A stretch of DNA of 51,484 nucleotides from Modestobacter altitudinis (GCF_005930475.1 NZ_SJEW01000033.1:1-51484); one strand, 5' to 3'. Numbered from the stretch's first letter, positions 34,235 to 43,280 are shown. The notes: generated by a model from the sequence alone, not told the origin. Numbers and translations are program-made.

Positions 34235-35086
34235 TCAGCGGCTGCCGCCGCCGATCATCGGGTCGTCCCCGTCGCCGCGCACCGTGGACTCGACGCCCTC
34301 GGTGGAGGACGGCGCGGTGTAGCCCTCGGCGTCGTGCTCCTCGATCAGCACGCCGTCCCGCACCGAGTCCGCCGGGGGCTGGTCCACGACGGTCACCGGC
34401 TGGGTCGTGGTCGGCTGCGGCGCAACGGTCCCGGTCGGCTGCTGCTGCGGGACGGACTCGACCTGCTGGGGCTGCTCGGACCCCGAGCCGCTCCTCGCCG
34501 CGGCCACCGCGGCTCCCGCCGCGGCCACCGCTGCGACGCCAGCGACGACGCTCGTCGCCGACACGCCGGCCTTGCCGCTGTCCCCGCGGGAGAGCGCCGC
34601 GTCCCCGACGCCGGGCGTACCGGCGCCGACCCCGTGCTGCACCGAGCCGCGCCACGCGCCGCTCTCGTAGCCCGCGTCCTCGATGAACGCCTTGAACCTC
34701 TCCAGGTCCGACCGGGCTTGGCGGCCGACGACGCCGAGCTTGTCGCCGACCTGCTCGACGACGCCCTCGGGCTCGTACTCCAGGCTCAGGTGGACCATCG
34801 TGGCGCCGGGACCGGCGGGGGTGAACCGCACGGCACCGGCGTTCGTCGCCCCACCGGTGGCCGCCCAGGCGACCTTCTGGTCGGGCACCTGCTCGAGGAC
34901 GGCGGCGTCCCACTCGCGCCGGACGCCGGCGATCTCGGCCACCCAGTGCAACCGCTGGTCACCGAGCTGGTGGACCTCCTTCACGCCTCCCATGAAGTGC
35001 GGGAACTCCTCGAACTGGGTCCACTGGTTGTAGGCAGTGGTGACCGGCACCTCGACCTGGATCGACTCCTCGACCTTGGTGGTCAT
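34235..35086 (-). CDS. SRPBCC (polyketide cyclase/dehydrase-like) protein with long disordered tail
   Basis: 283 residues. The first ~150 form a START/SRPBCC domain: ESIQVEVPVTTAYNQWTQFE, EFPHFMGGVKEVHQL, HWVAEIAGVRREWDAAVLEQ and FTPAGPGATMVHLSLEYEPE, then a C-terminal helix RQARSDLERFKAFIED. An Ala/Val-rich stretch (SVVAGVAAVAAAGAAVAAAR) could be a membrane segment. The last ~85 residues are Gln/Pro/Thr-rich and low-complexity. A ligand-binding or stress role is usual for such proteins, but nothing specific can be read here. Confidence 0.83.
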   Translation of the reverse strand: MTTKVEESIQVEVPVTTAYNQWTQFEEFPHFMGGVKEVHQLGDQRLHWVAEIAGVRREWDAAVLEQVPDQKVAWAATGGATNAGAVRFTPAGPGATMVHLSLEYEPEGVVEQVGDKLGVVGRQARSDLERFKAFIEDAGYESGAWRGSVQHGVGAGTPGVGDAALSRGDSGKAGVSATSVVAGVAAVAAAGAAVAAARSGSGSEQPQQVESVPQQQPTGTVAPQPTTTQPVTVVDQPPADSVRDGVLIEEHDAEGYTAPSSTEGVESTVRGDGDDPMIGGGSR

Positions 35087-35158
35087 CGCCTTCCTCCTTC
35101 GTCGCAGGACACTCGCGTCCCTGCGCCCTACCCCGCTGTCCCCCGGTGATGCACGAGG

Positions 35159-35395
35159 TCAGGCGGCCGCCGGCGGCCGGCACCACAGCGCCTCGACGTC
35201 GCCGTCCAGCACCAGGTCGCCCGCCTCGTGGGGCAGGAGGAGGGTCTGCCCGGCCCGGACGATCGCCGCCCCGTCGACTCCCCGCCGTCCGGGGCCCGCC
35301 GTGCCGCCGGTGACCACGGGCCGCGGGTCACGATGCCCCGCAGGCCGGCGCCCAGGCACGTCGGCCCAGGTGGGCGCGCAGAGCCCGCGCGACAC
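35159..35395 (-). pseudogene. C-terminal remnant of a mannose-6-phosphate isomerase-like gene
   Basis: The minus-strand frame ending at a TGA at 35159 reads AAIVRAGQTLLLPHEAGDLV and ends LDGDVEALWCRPPAAA. This looks like the C-terminal cupin-like end of class I phosphomannose isomerases (..GESVFVPA..G.. VSG....). Upstream the frame loses any family likeness, and the whole stretch is under 80 codons, so the catalytic domain is gone. The identification rests on pattern memory and is tentative. Confidence 0.4.
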
Positions 35396-35433
35396 AGAAC
35401 GGGACCTGCGTCACTCCTGCTCCTGAGCGGGGC

Positions 35434-35463
35434 TAATGTTGCCGCGCCCTGTACCGGCTACAG
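35434..35463 (+). promoter_or_regulatory. possible promoter and operator of the sugar ABC operon
   Basis: The -10-like TAATGT at 35434-35439 is followed at 35449-35463 by CTGTA-CCGGC-TACAG, an odd-length inverted repeat that could be a repressor site just past the transcription start. The -35 region is weak. The operon's first ATG is 70 nt downstream. Confidence 0.4.
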
Positions 35464-35532
35464 CGGCGCCCCGATCCCGGGCCCCGCCGCCCGCGCACCC
35501 ACCCGAGTGCTCGTCCCCACGGAGGAACCACG

Positions 35533-36501
35533 ATGCTGTCCCACTTCCGGGCCCGGAAGACGTCCGCGGCCCTGGTCCTGCTCAGCGCGGTGGCGCTCAG
35601 CGCCTGCAGCAACGGCGACAACGCCGGTGGCAGTGGCGGCGGAGGTGGCGACGGCGAGGTGGACAAGGTCGGGCTGATGCTCCAGGACATCTCCAACCCG
35701 TTCTTCGCCTCGATGCAGAAGAGCATGGAGGACGCCGCCGAGGACCAGGGCTTCGACCTGAACGTGCAGGACGGTCGTCAGGACCTGGGCACCCAGAACG
35801 ACCAGATCGACACCTTCATCCAGCAGGGCATGGACCTGATCCTGCTCAACGCCGTCGACAGCAGCGGCATCGCCTCGGCCGTCGCCCGGGCCCAGGCCGC
35901 GGGCATCACCGTGGTCGCCGTCGACGTCGACGCCGAGGGCGCCGATGCGGCCGTCACCACCGACAACGTGGAGGCCGGCCGGCAGTCCTGCCAGGCGCTG
36001 GTCGACGCCCTGGGCGGCAGCGGGAACATCCTCGTCGTCGAGGGCACCCCGACCACGGCGCCGCAGGACCGGGTGAAGGGCTGCGAGGAGGTGCTCGCGG
36101 CCAACACCGGCGTCAAGGTGGTGGCCCGCCAGGCCGGCAAGAACGACCGGGCCAGCGGGCTCTCGCTGACCACCGACATGCTCACCGCCAACCAGGACGT
36201 CACGGGCATCTTCGCCATCAACGACCCGGAGGCCCTGGGCGCCGACCTCGCCGTCCAGCAGGCCGGTCGCACCGGTGTGACGATCGTCGGCGTCGACGGC
36301 TCGCCCGAGGCGGTCACCGCACTGGAGGACCCCTCGTCCAACTTCACCGCGAGCGCGGCGCAGGACCCGGGCGGCATGGCCCTCAAGGCGTTGGAGGTCG
36401 GTCAGGGCATCGTCGCCGGCAACGACCCGGCCGAGCGCGTGACCCTGCTGGCGCCCTCCCTCGTGACCAAGGACAACGTGGCCGACTACCAGGGCTGGTG
36501 A
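35533..36501 (+). CDS. sugar ABC transporter substrate-binding lipoprotein (RbsB-like)
   Basis: 322 residues. A lipoprotein signal with lipobox LSAC (Cys25) is followed by a Gly-rich linker. The mature part is a type I periplasmic-binding fold: VGLMLQDISNPFFASMQKSM, QIDTFIQQGMDLILLNAVDS, VVAVDVDAEGADAAVTTDN, TGIFAINDPEALGADLAVQQ and VTIVGVDGSPEAVTAL. These mark the ribose/galactose (CUT2) class. It would capture a monosaccharide outside the membrane for the two downstream subunits. The ligand is not certain. Start ATG with GGAGGAACC just upstream. Confidence 0.92.
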   Translation: MLSHFRARKTSAALVLLSAVALSACSNGDNAGGSGGGGGDGEVDKVGLMLQDISNPFFASMQKSMEDAAEDQGFDLNVQDGRQDLGTQNDQIDTFIQQGMDLILLNAVDSSGIASAVARAQAAGITVVAVDVDAEGADAAVTTDNVEAGRQSCQALVDALGGSGNILVVEGTPTTAPQDRVKGCEEVLAANTGVKVVARQAGKNDRASGLSLTTDMLTANQDVTGIFAINDPEALGADLAVQQAGRTGVTIVGVDGSPEAVTALEDPSSNFTASAAQDPGGMALKALEVGQGIVAGNDPAERVTLLAPSLVTKDNVADYQGW

Positions 36502-36527
36502 CCTGGTCCGGCTGGCAGGAGGAACTC

Positions 36528-38081
36528 GTGAACGAGACCGCGACTCCGCTGCTCGAGGTGGAGGGCATCAGCAAGCGCTTCGGCGCGACGCTCGCCCTGT
36601 CCGATGTCAGCTTCGACGTCCGGCCGGGTGAGGTGCACGCCCTCATGGGCGAGAACGGCGCCGGCAAGTCGACGCTGATGAAGATCATCTCAGGCAACTA
36701 CCAGCCGGACACCGGCACCATCCGGATCTCCGGGACCCCCGCTGTCATGGCGTCGCCGCGCGACGCCATGACGGCGGGGGTCGCGATCATCCACCAGGAG
36801 CTCAACACCATCCCGGACATGACGGTGGCCGAGAACCTGGCCACCGGCAACGAGCCGGCGCGGTTCGGCGTCCTGGACCGCCGGACGATGGTCGCCCAGG
36901 CCCGGGAGAAGCTCGCCCGGGTCGGCGCGCGCATCGACCCGACCCGCCCGATCGGCCGGCTCAGCGTCGGCATGCAGCAGATGGTCGAGATCGCCCGCGC
37001 CGTCGCCGAGAACGCCAAGGTGCTCGTGCTCGACGAGCCGACGGCCTCGCTGTCGCGCACCGAGTCCGAGCAGCTGTTCGCGCTGATCCGCTCGATGCGC
37101 GACCAGGGCATGGGGCTGATCTACATCAGCCACCGCATGGAGGAGGTGTGGGAACTGGCCGACCGGGTGACCGTCTTCCGCGACGGGAAGCTCATCGGCA
37201 CCCGGGACATGCGCACCGTCGGGCCCGAGCGGACCAGCCCGGGTGACATCGTGCGGATGATGGTCGGCCGCGAGATCAGCGACCTCTACGTCCGCACCCC
37301 GCACCCGGCCGGCGAGGTCCGCCTCGCGGTGCGCGACCTGACCGGGCCGGGCGGGATCGGCCCGGTCTCCTTCGACGTCCGCGGCGGCCAGGTGGTCGGG
37401 ATGGTGGGCCTCATCGGCGCCGGCCGCACCGAGGTCGCCCGGCTCATCTACGGCGCGGACCGCGCCACCGGGGGCACCGTCTCCCTGGACGGCACCCCGC
37501 TGAAGGTGCGCAACCCGCTCGAGGGGCTGCGCGCCGGGGTGGGCCTGCTCCCGGAGAGCCGCAAGGACCAGGCGCTGTTCCTGGACCTGTCGGTCAAGGA
37601 CAACATCTCGATGTCCACGCTCAAGGAGCACAGCACCGTCGGCGTGCTCCGCGGCGGACCGCTGGTGCGGGCCGTGCGCGGGGTGATGGACCAGCTCAAG
37701 GTGCGGTCCAACGCGCTGGGGCTGGAGTCCCGGGCGCTGTCCGGCGGCAACCAGCAGAAGCTGGTGCTCGGCCGGCTGCTGCTGCAACGGCCCAAGCTGC
37801 TGATCCTCGACGAGCCCACCCGCGGCGTCGACATCGGCGCGAAGAGCGAGATCTACCGCCTGATCAACGAGATCGCCGGGACCGGCGCCGCCGTCCTGGT
37901 CATCTCCTCCGACCTGCCCGAGGCGCTCGGCATCAGCGATCAGCTGCTGGTGATGCGCGCCGGCCGGATCGTGGCCTCCCTCGACGCCCGCGCGGCGAGC
38001 GAGGAGACCGTCATGCAACACGCCACCGGCGTCTACGCAGAGGACGCCGCCCCGACCGAGACCGCTGGGACCGCCCGATGA
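36528..38081 (+). CDS. sugar ABC transporter ATP-binding protein (RbsA-like, two ABC domains)
   Basis: 517 residues from the GTG at 36528, with CAGGAGGAAC upstream. Two fused ABC domains are present. The first has Walker A GENGAGKST, signature LSVGMQQMVEIARAV and Walker B VLVLDEPTASLS. The second has the degenerate P-loop GLIGAGRTE usual for this family, with LSGGNQQKLVLGRLLL and LILDEPTRGVDIGAK. PESRKDQALFLDLSVKDNIS is typical of RbsA/MglA/XylG. It follows the binding-protein gene by 26 nt and overlaps the permease start (ATGA). Confidence 0.93.
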   Translation: MNETATPLLEVEGISKRFGATLALSDVSFDVRPGEVHALMGENGAGKSTLMKIISGNYQPDTGTIRISGTPAVMASPRDAMTAGVAIIHQELNTIPDMTVAENLATGNEPARFGVLDRRTMVAQAREKLARVGARIDPTRPIGRLSVGMQQMVEIARAVAENAKVLVLDEPTASLSRTESEQLFALIRSMRDQGMGLIYISHRMEEVWELADRVTVFRDGKLIGTRDMRTVGPERTSPGDIVRMMVGREISDLYVRTPHPAGEVRLAVRDLTGPGGIGPVSFDVRGGQVVGMVGLIGAGRTEVARLIYGADRATGGTVSLDGTPLKVRNPLEGLRAGVGLLPESRKDQALFLDLSVKDNISMSTLKEHSTVGVLRGGPLVRAVRGVMDQLKVRSNALGLESRALSGGNQQKLVLGRLLLQRPKLLILDEPTRGVDIGAKSEIYRLINEIAGTGAAVLVISSDLPEALGISDQLLVMRAGRIVASLDARAASEETVMQHATGVYAEDAAPTETAGTAR

Positions 38082-39079
38082 GCACGAGCACCACCCCGAC
38101 CGCCGACCCCACCGTCCAGCCGCCGGAGAAGCGCGGGTTCCCGGTCGCCTACTGGTGGGACCGGGTCGGCATCTTCCTGGTCCTGCTGCTGCTGATCGCG
38201 CTGATGTCGGCGATCGCGCCCAACTTCCTGTCGGTCGACAACGCGGTCAACGTCGCCCGCTCGGTGTCGATCAACGCCATCCTCGCGGCGGGGATGACCG
38301 TGGTCATCCTCACCGCGGGCATCGACCTGTCGGTCGGCTCGATCCTCGCCGTGGCCGGGGTGGGCGGCGTCCTGCTGGCCACCAACGGGGTGCCGACGCC
38401 GCTGGCCCTGCTGGGCGGCATCGCCGTCGGCGCGCTCTGCGGCGCGGTCAACGGCGCGCTGATCGCCTGGCTGGCGCTGCCGGCGTTCATCGTGACGCTG
38501 GGCTCGCTGACCTACCTGCGCGGCCTGGCCTACTCGATGCTCGACGGTCAGCCGCTGGTCGCCACCGACCTCGGTTTCCGCGGCATCGGCAACGGCAGCG
38601 TCGCCGGCATCCCGCAGCCGGTGATCGTGATGCTGGTCGTCTACGTGGTGTTCTGGTTCCTGCTGGAGCGCACCCGGTTCGGCCGGCACGTGTACGCCGT
38701 CGGCGGCAACATCGAGGCCGCGCGGCTGGCCGGCATCAACGTCAAGCGCGTACTGCTGTCGACCTACATGCTCGCCGGCGCGGCGGCCGGCGTCGCCGGG
38801 CTGATCTTCTCCGCGCGGGTCCTGTCGGCCCAGCCCACGGCCGGCACCGGGTACGAACTGGACGCGATCGCCGCCGTGGTGCTGGGCGGCACCTCCCTGG
38901 CCGGCGGCCGCGGCCGCATCTTCGGCACCCTGGTGGGTGCGGTGATCATCGGCGTGCTGTCCAACGGCCTGGTGCTGCTGGACGTGCCCTTCTTCTACCA
39001 GCTGATGATCAAGGGCGTCGTGATCATCATCGCCATCGCACTGGACAGCCTGAAGCGGTTCGCCCGGTCGACCAGTTGA
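38078..39079 (+). CDS. sugar ABC transporter permease (RbsC-like)
   Basis: 333 residues, about ten hydrophobic segments. RbsC-class marks are ITAILAAGMTVVIL-like SINAILAAGMTVVILTAGID, LSVGSILAVAGVGGVLLATN, LPAFIVTLGSLTYLRGLAYS, the cytoplasmic EAARLAGINVKRVLLSTYML (ATPase-contact loop) and VVLGGTSLAGGRGRIFGTLV. The ATG overlaps the ATPase stop by 4 nt. No kinase, isomerase or LacI/ROK regulator is next to the operon. A strong hairpin follows 26 nt after the stop. Confidence 0.93.
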   Translation: MSTSTTPTADPTVQPPEKRGFPVAYWWDRVGIFLVLLLLIALMSAIAPNFLSVDNAVNVARSVSINAILAAGMTVVILTAGIDLSVGSILAVAGVGGVLLATNGVPTPLALLGGIAVGALCGAVNGALIAWLALPAFIVTLGSLTYLRGLAYSMLDGQPLVATDLGFRGIGNGSVAGIPQPVIVMLVVYVVFWFLLERTRFGRHVYAVGGNIEAARLAGINVKRVLLSTYMLAGAAAGVAGLIFSARVLSAQPTAGTGYELDAIAAVVLGGTSLAGGRGRIFGTLVGAVIIGVLSNGLVLLDVPFFYQLMIKGVVIIIAIALDSLKRFARSTS

Positions 39080-39105
39080 CCGTGCTGCCCTGAGAGCCCA
39101 CCGCC

Positions 39106-39139
39106 GACGCCCCGCACGGTCCCGACCGTGCGGGGCGTC
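39106..39139 (+). terminator. 16-bp hairpin ending the sugar ABC operon
   Basis: The arms GACGCCCCGCACGGTC (39106-39121) and GACCGTGCGGGGCGTC (39124-39139) pair perfectly around two bases. No T-tract follows, as is common in this genome type. Confidence 0.75.
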
Positions 39140-39239
39140 GCGCGTCGGGAGCCCGGCAGGCTCCCTCTGGCGTGGTCCCGCGGGGGTCTGGATCATGGGG
39201 GCGCACCTGGGACCTGAGTCGCTCGAGGAGGACCGCACC

Positions 39240-39689
39240 GTGGCCGGACCGCAGCAGGACCTCCCCGACGACTGGCACCAGCCGCTGCGGCACGTGCGCG
39301 CCGATCAGCTCTCCGCCGACACCGGCCAGACCACCGGCATGACCCGGCGGGAGGCGGTGTCCGCGCAGACCGTCGGCGCCCAGCGGTTGTGGATGGGCCA
39401 GACGCACGTGGCACCGCACACCGGCTCCGGCGACCACCACCACGGCGACTCCGAGACCGCCATCCACGTGCTGCGCGGCCACCCGGAGTTCGTCTTCGCC
39501 CAGGCCGGGGAGGAGGTCCGGCTGACCACCGGGCCCGGTGACTACGTCTTCGTGCCGCCGTACACGCCGCACCGCGAGGAGAACCCGCACGACGAGGAGG
39601 CGGTGGTGGTGATCGCCCGCAGCAGCCAGGAGGCGATCGTGGTCAACCTCCCGGGCCTGCTCCCGGAGGGCCCCGGCGCCGACGACTGA
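39240..39689 (+). CDS. cupin domain protein
   Basis: 149 residues from the GTG at 39240, chosen because CGAGGAGGA lies 7-8 nt upstream; a longer frame to 39195 exists. The single beta-barrel carries the cupin motifs: PHTGSGDHHHGDSETAIHVL (metal-binding His and Glu) and GPGDYVFVPPYTPHREENPH. A C-terminal strand RSSQEAIVVNLPGLLPE follows. Metal-binding residues are complete, so it may be an enzyme such as a dioxygenase or isomerase, but the substrate cannot be told. Confidence 0.83.
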   Translation: MAGPQQDLPDDWHQPLRHVRADQLSADTGQTTGMTRREAVSAQTVGAQRLWMGQTHVAPHTGSGDHHHGDSETAIHVLRGHPEFVFAQAGEEVRLTTGPGDYVFVPPYTPHREENPHDEEAVVVIARSSQEAIVVNLPGLLPEGPGADD

Positions 39690-39730
39690 CCCGGGAGCGG
39701 CGGCTCGGCCCCGGGGCTAGCGTGATCGCC

Positions 39731-41413
39731 GTGAGTGAGCCCGTGCGCCCGCCGTCCGAACTCGACCAGCTCGCCGACCGCTTCGTCGAGGACTACGCCG
39801 CCTCGCAGCCGACGGTGGCCACCTACATCGGCGTGCCCGGGCACGACGACCGCTGGCCCGACCTCACCCCCGACGGGCACGGCGCGCACGCCCAGCTGCT
39901 GACGTCGGTGATCGGCATGGCGAGGCGGATCGAACCGGTCGACCGCCGCGACGAGGTCGCCCGCAGCGCGCTGCTGGAGCGGCTCGGTGCCGAGCTCGCC
40001 CGCTACCAGGCGGGCTGGGCCCAGGCCGACCTGAACACCATCGACAGCCCCCTCCAGGGGTTCCGCTCGTCGTTCGACCTGATGCCCACCGCGACCGAGC
40101 AGGACTGGGCCACGATCGCCCGCCGGCTGACCGCCCTCCCGGCCGCGTTGGACGGCTACGCCCTCGGGCTGGAGTCCGCGGCCGGCCACGGCCGCACCTC
40201 CGCCGCCCGGCAGGTGCGGCTCGGCGCCCAGATCGCCCGCCGCTGGGCCGGCACGCCCGACCGGCCCGGCTTCTTCACCCAGCTGGTGGCGGGCGCACCC
40301 GCCGGGTCCGCGGGCCTGACCCGCGACCTGGAGCGGGCCGCGCAGCAGACCGCCGGCGCCCTGCTCGGCTTCGCCGACCGGGTCGAGCAGAGCCTGCTGC
40401 CCGCAGCACCCCAGGCCGACGGGGTCGGCCGGGAGCGCTACGCCCTGGAGTCCCGGTACCACGCCGGGATCGACCTCGACCTCGAGGAGACCTACGCCTG
40501 GGGGTGGGAGGAGCTGGCTCGGATCGTCGCCGAGAAGGAGGCCGTCACCGAGTCGATCGCACCCGGCCAGGGCGTCGCCGGCGCCGTCGCCGCGCTGGAC
40601 GCCGACCCGGTCCGCCAGGTCCGCGGCCGGGAGGCGCTGCAGGCCTGGCTGCAGGAGACCGCCGACCGGGCCATCTCCGCGCTGGACGGCGTCCACTTCG
40701 ACATCCCCGGGCCGGTCCGCCGGATCGAGGGCCGGCTGACGCCGACCTCCGGCGAGGGCGTGTACTACACGGCCCCCAGCGAGGACTTCAGCCGGCCCGG
40801 CCGGATGTGGTGGTCGCTGCCCGAGGGCGTCACGGACATGACCACCTGGCGGGAGACGACGACGGTCTTCCACGAGGGCGTCCCCGGCCACCACCTGCAG
40901 ATCGCCGAGACGGTGCACAACGCCGCGCTGCTCAACCGCTGGCAGCGGCTGCTCTGCGCCTGCTCCGGGCACGCCGAGGGCTGGGCGCTGTACTCCGAGC
41001 GGCTGATGGCCGAGCTCGGGTTCCTCGACGACCCCGGTGACCGGCTGGGCATGCTCGACGCCCAGGAGCTGCGCGCGGCCCGGGTGGTGCTGGACATCGG
41101 CGTGCACCTGGACCTCCCGATCCCCGCCGGGCGGGCGACCGGTGAGCGGTGGACCTACGACGTCGCCCTGGCCTTCCTCCGCACCCACGTGGACATGGAG
41201 GACGCGATGCGCGTCGACGAGCTGCACCGCTACCTGGGCTGGCCGGGCCAGGCGCCGGTCTACAAGGTGGGTGAGCGGGTCTTCCTCACCTGCCGGGAGC
41301 AGGCCCAGCTGCGCGGCGGCGCCGACTTCGACCTCAAGGCCTGGCACCGCGCCGTCCTCGACCTCGGCCCGCTGGGCCTGGCGCCGCTCGCCGCGGAGCT
41401 CGCCCGGATGTGA
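39731..41413 (+). CDS. DUF885 family protein (putative zinc carboxypeptidase-like)
   Basis: 560 residues from the GTG at 39731, chosen because TAGCGT (39718-39723) sits 7 nt upstream in the position of a -10 box of a leaderless gene; a GTG at 39722 is the alternative. DUF885 proteins are mostly helical. The HExxH-like zinc motif is present as HEGVPGHHLQI, with a downstream Glu in CSGHAEGWALYSERLM. The Cys-Ser-Gly-His-Ala-Glu-Gly block is a family hallmark. There is no signal peptide. It is likely a cytosolic peptidase of unknown substrate. Confidence 0.86.
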   Translation: MSEPVRPPSELDQLADRFVEDYAASQPTVATYIGVPGHDDRWPDLTPDGHGAHAQLLTSVIGMARRIEPVDRRDEVARSALLERLGAELARYQAGWAQADLNTIDSPLQGFRSSFDLMPTATEQDWATIARRLTALPAALDGYALGLESAAGHGRTSAARQVRLGAQIARRWAGTPDRPGFFTQLVAGAPAGSAGLTRDLERAAQQTAGALLGFADRVEQSLLPAAPQADGVGRERYALESRYHAGIDLDLEETYAWGWEELARIVAEKEAVTESIAPGQGVAGAVAALDADPVRQVRGREALQAWLQETADRAISALDGVHFDIPGPVRRIEGRLTPTSGEGVYYTAPSEDFSRPGRMWWSLPEGVTDMTTWRETTTVFHEGVPGHHLQIAETVHNAALLNRWQRLLCACSGHAEGWALYSERLMAELGFLDDPGDRLGMLDAQELRAARVVLDIGVHLDLPIPAGRATGERWTYDVALAFLRTHVDMEDAMRVDELHRYLGWPGQAPVYKVGERVFLTCREQAQLRGGADFDLKAWHRAVLDLGPLGLAPLAAELARM

Positions 41414-41418
41414 CGGCC

Positions 41419-41447
41419 CGGCCGTCCCGCCGGGTGCGGGACGGCCG
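41419..41447 (+). terminator. 12-bp hairpin after the DUF885 gene
   Basis: The arms CGGCCGTCCCGC and GCGGGACGGCCG flank the loop CGGGT, starting 6 nt after the stop codon. The rest of the gap, to about 41670, holds nothing I can name. Confidence 0.7.
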
Positions 41448-41676
41448 ACCGACTGCTCTGCGGGTCCGGGATCGATCCCACCCGTGGTCGGTGCGCGCCC
41501 CATGCGTCCCGGAGCCGTCCGGAGAGCCCGTCCGGCCGAGATCGAACTGGACGAACCGACCCGTCACCGTCGGCAGAACCTGACGCCTGACGCGGCGCGT
41601 CGAGCCTGCTCGGCGGCACTCCTGAGGTGTCTGCGGCGGGTGTGACTGCTGGGGTCCGGCGTAACACGGACGACAT

Positions 41677-41705
41677 TTGACCCGCCCGCAGGACACCCGT
41701 GTAAT
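41677..41705 (+). promoter_or_regulatory. sigma70-type promoter of whiB
   Basis: TTGACC (41677-41682), a 17-nt spacer and TGTAAT (41700-41705) form the best vegetative promoter match in the window. The transcript would start near 41712 and carry a leader of about 75 nt before the GTG at 41786. Confidence 0.7.
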
Positions 41706-41785
41706 TCACCCCAACAGGTCACCGACGGTGACCCGCGGCAGTCGTCGAGTGACGAACGCCGAACCGAGACGCAGGGGGACGCATC

Positions 41786-42139
41786 GTGACCATCGCCGAC
41801 GTGACATGGATGGACGACTACCGGGCTGCCGCCGTGGAGGCCACGCCGGTCACCTACGGGACCGACGTGCTCGGCCTGGCCACGGTGTTCGACGCCGGCT
41901 TCCCGGGCATGGACGCCGAGGAGCAGGGCTGGCAGGAGCAGGCGCTGTGCGCCGAGACCGACCCCGAGGCGTTCTTCCCCGAGAAGGGTGGCTCGACCCG
42001 CGAGGCCAAGAAGATCTGCACCGGCTGCCAGGTCCGCACCGAGTGCCTGGAGTACGCGCTGGCCAACGACGAGCGCTTCGGCATCTGGGGCGGCCTGTCC
42101 GAGCGCGAGCGTCGCCGGCTCCGTCGCCGCGCCTCCTGA
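41786..42139 (+). CDS. whiB: WhiB family iron-sulfur transcriptional regulator (WhiB/WhiB2 type)
   Basis: 117 residues. Four Cys (55, 78, 81, 87) in C-x22-C-x2-C-x5-C bind a [4Fe-4S] cluster. The GIWGG turn and basic C-terminus (LSERERRRLRRR) complete the Wbl fold. DPEAFFPEKGGSTREAKKIC and ECLEYALANDERFGIWGG match the developmental/septation WhiB (WhiB2, WhmD) group. A ~45-residue N-terminal extension is longer than in the Streptomyces protein, so the start could lie later, but GCAGGGGGAC precedes the GTG. Wbl proteins act through the primary sigma factor. Confidence 0.93.
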   Translation: MTIADVTWMDDYRAAAVEATPVTYGTDVLGLATVFDAGFPGMDAEEQGWQEQALCAETDPEAFFPEKGGSTREAKKICTGCQVRTECLEYALANDERFGIWGGLSERERRRLRRRAS

Positions 42140-42146
42140 GAAAGTA

Positions 42147-42203
42147 GAAGGACCCCGTCCTCCTCACCCCTCGCACGCTCGCGGCGAGCCTCTGGACGGG
42201 GCC
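42147..42203 (+). repeat. interspersed palindromic element, copy D
   Basis: The same family as the copies at 4919, 20615 and 22514, but on the opposite strand. GAAGGACCCC begins 7 nt after the whiB stop, arms CCCCGTCC and GGACGGGG pair, and the interior holds CTCGCGGCGAG. Its polarity relative to the stop codon is the same as in the other copies. Confidence 0.7.
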
Positions 42204-42257
42204 ACGGCTGGCCGCCCGCCGATGATCAGGCGCGGTCAGTCAGGGTAGGAAGGGCTC

Positions 42258-43271
42258 GTGCGAGCCATCTCCTACAGCCAGCCCGGTGGTCCCGAGGTCC
42301 TTCAACTCGGGAACCGCCCCACCCCCGAACCCGGTCCCGGTGAGGTCCGGGTGCGCCTGGCCTTCTCCGGCGTGAACCCCACCGACTGGAAGTCCCGCAG
42401 CAAGACCCAGCCCGGCCCCGGCGGGCAGGTGCCCGACCAGGACGGCTCCGGCACCGTCGACTCCGTCGGCGAGGGCGTCGACCCGGTGCTCGTCGGCGAG
42501 CGGGTGTGGATCTGGGAGGCCGCCTGGCAGCGGCCGCACGGCACGGCGGCCGAGTACACCGTCGTCCCGGCCCGCCAGACCGTGCTGCTGGGCCCGGACC
42601 CGTCGTTCGAGCTCGGTGCCAGCCTCGGCATCCCGTTCCTGACCGCCCACCGCTGCCTGACCGTCGCCGAGTCGCTGCCCGACCGGATCGGCCCCGGAAC
42701 CCTCACCGGCCGCACCGTGCTGGTCCAGGGCGGGGCGGGCGCGGTCGGCAACGCCGCGATCCAGCTCGCCCGCTGGGCCGACGCCACCGTCATCACGACC
42801 GTCAGCGGGCCGGCCAAGGCACAGCTGGCCGCGAAGGCCGGCGCGGACCACGTCGTCGACTACCGGCAGCAGGACGTCGTCGCCGAGGTCAGGAAGATCG
42901 CCCCGCACGGCGTCGACGCCATCGTCGAGGTCTCCGCCGCCAGCAACGCCGCCGTCGACGCGCAGGTCGTCGGGATGTACGGCTCGATCGCGATGTACGC
43001 CGACGACGGCGGCGCCGAGGTGACCATCCCGGTGCGTGCCCAGATGGCCCCGAACGCGCGCTGGCAGTTCGTGCTGGTCTACACCGAGCCCCGGCGGGCC
43101 AAGGAGCTCGGCGTCGAGGACGTCAACGCCGCGGTGCTCGACGGCGCCGTCCGGGTCGGCGAGGACGCCGGGCTGCCGCTGCACGTCTTCCCGCTGGCCG
43201 AGACCGCCGCCGCCCACCAGGCCGTCCAGGACGGCGCCGTCGGCAAGGTCCTCATCGACGTCACGAGCTGA
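42258..43271 (+). CDS. NADPH:quinone reductase-like MDR family oxidoreductase
   Basis: 337 residues. Zinc-less medium-chain dehydrogenase: N-terminal GroES-like fold (PGPGEVRVRLAFSGVNPTDW, GQVPDQDGSGTVDSVG) and C-terminal Rossmann fold with TVLVQGGAGAVGNAAIQLAR, then GADHVVDYRQQDVVAEV and AVGKVLIDVTS at the end. The structural-zinc Cys cluster is lacking, as in quinone reductases (zeta-crystallin type). A TAGGAA lies 6 nt before the GTG, so it could be a -10 box of a leaderless message, or AGGAAGGG could act as the ribosome-binding site. Confidence 0.88.
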   Translation: MRAISYSQPGGPEVLQLGNRPTPEPGPGEVRVRLAFSGVNPTDWKSRSKTQPGPGGQVPDQDGSGTVDSVGEGVDPVLVGERVWIWEAAWQRPHGTAAEYTVVPARQTVLLGPDPSFELGASLGIPFLTAHRCLTVAESLPDRIGPGTLTGRTVLVQGGAGAVGNAAIQLARWADATVITTVSGPAKAQLAAKAGADHVVDYRQQDVVAEVRKIAPHGVDAIVEVSAASNAAVDAQVVGMYGSIAMYADDGGAEVTIPVRAQMAPNARWQFVLVYTEPRRAKELGVEDVNAAVLDGAVRVGEDAGLPLHVFPLAETAAAHQAVQDGAVGKVLIDVTS

Positions 43272-43280
43272 GGGAGCTGA

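Noticed and set aside
35436..36527. Plus-strand frame that would extend the sugar ABC ATPase by about 360 residues
   Set aside because: The extension is the binding-protein gene read out of frame. A good ribosome-binding site and GTG lie at 36528.
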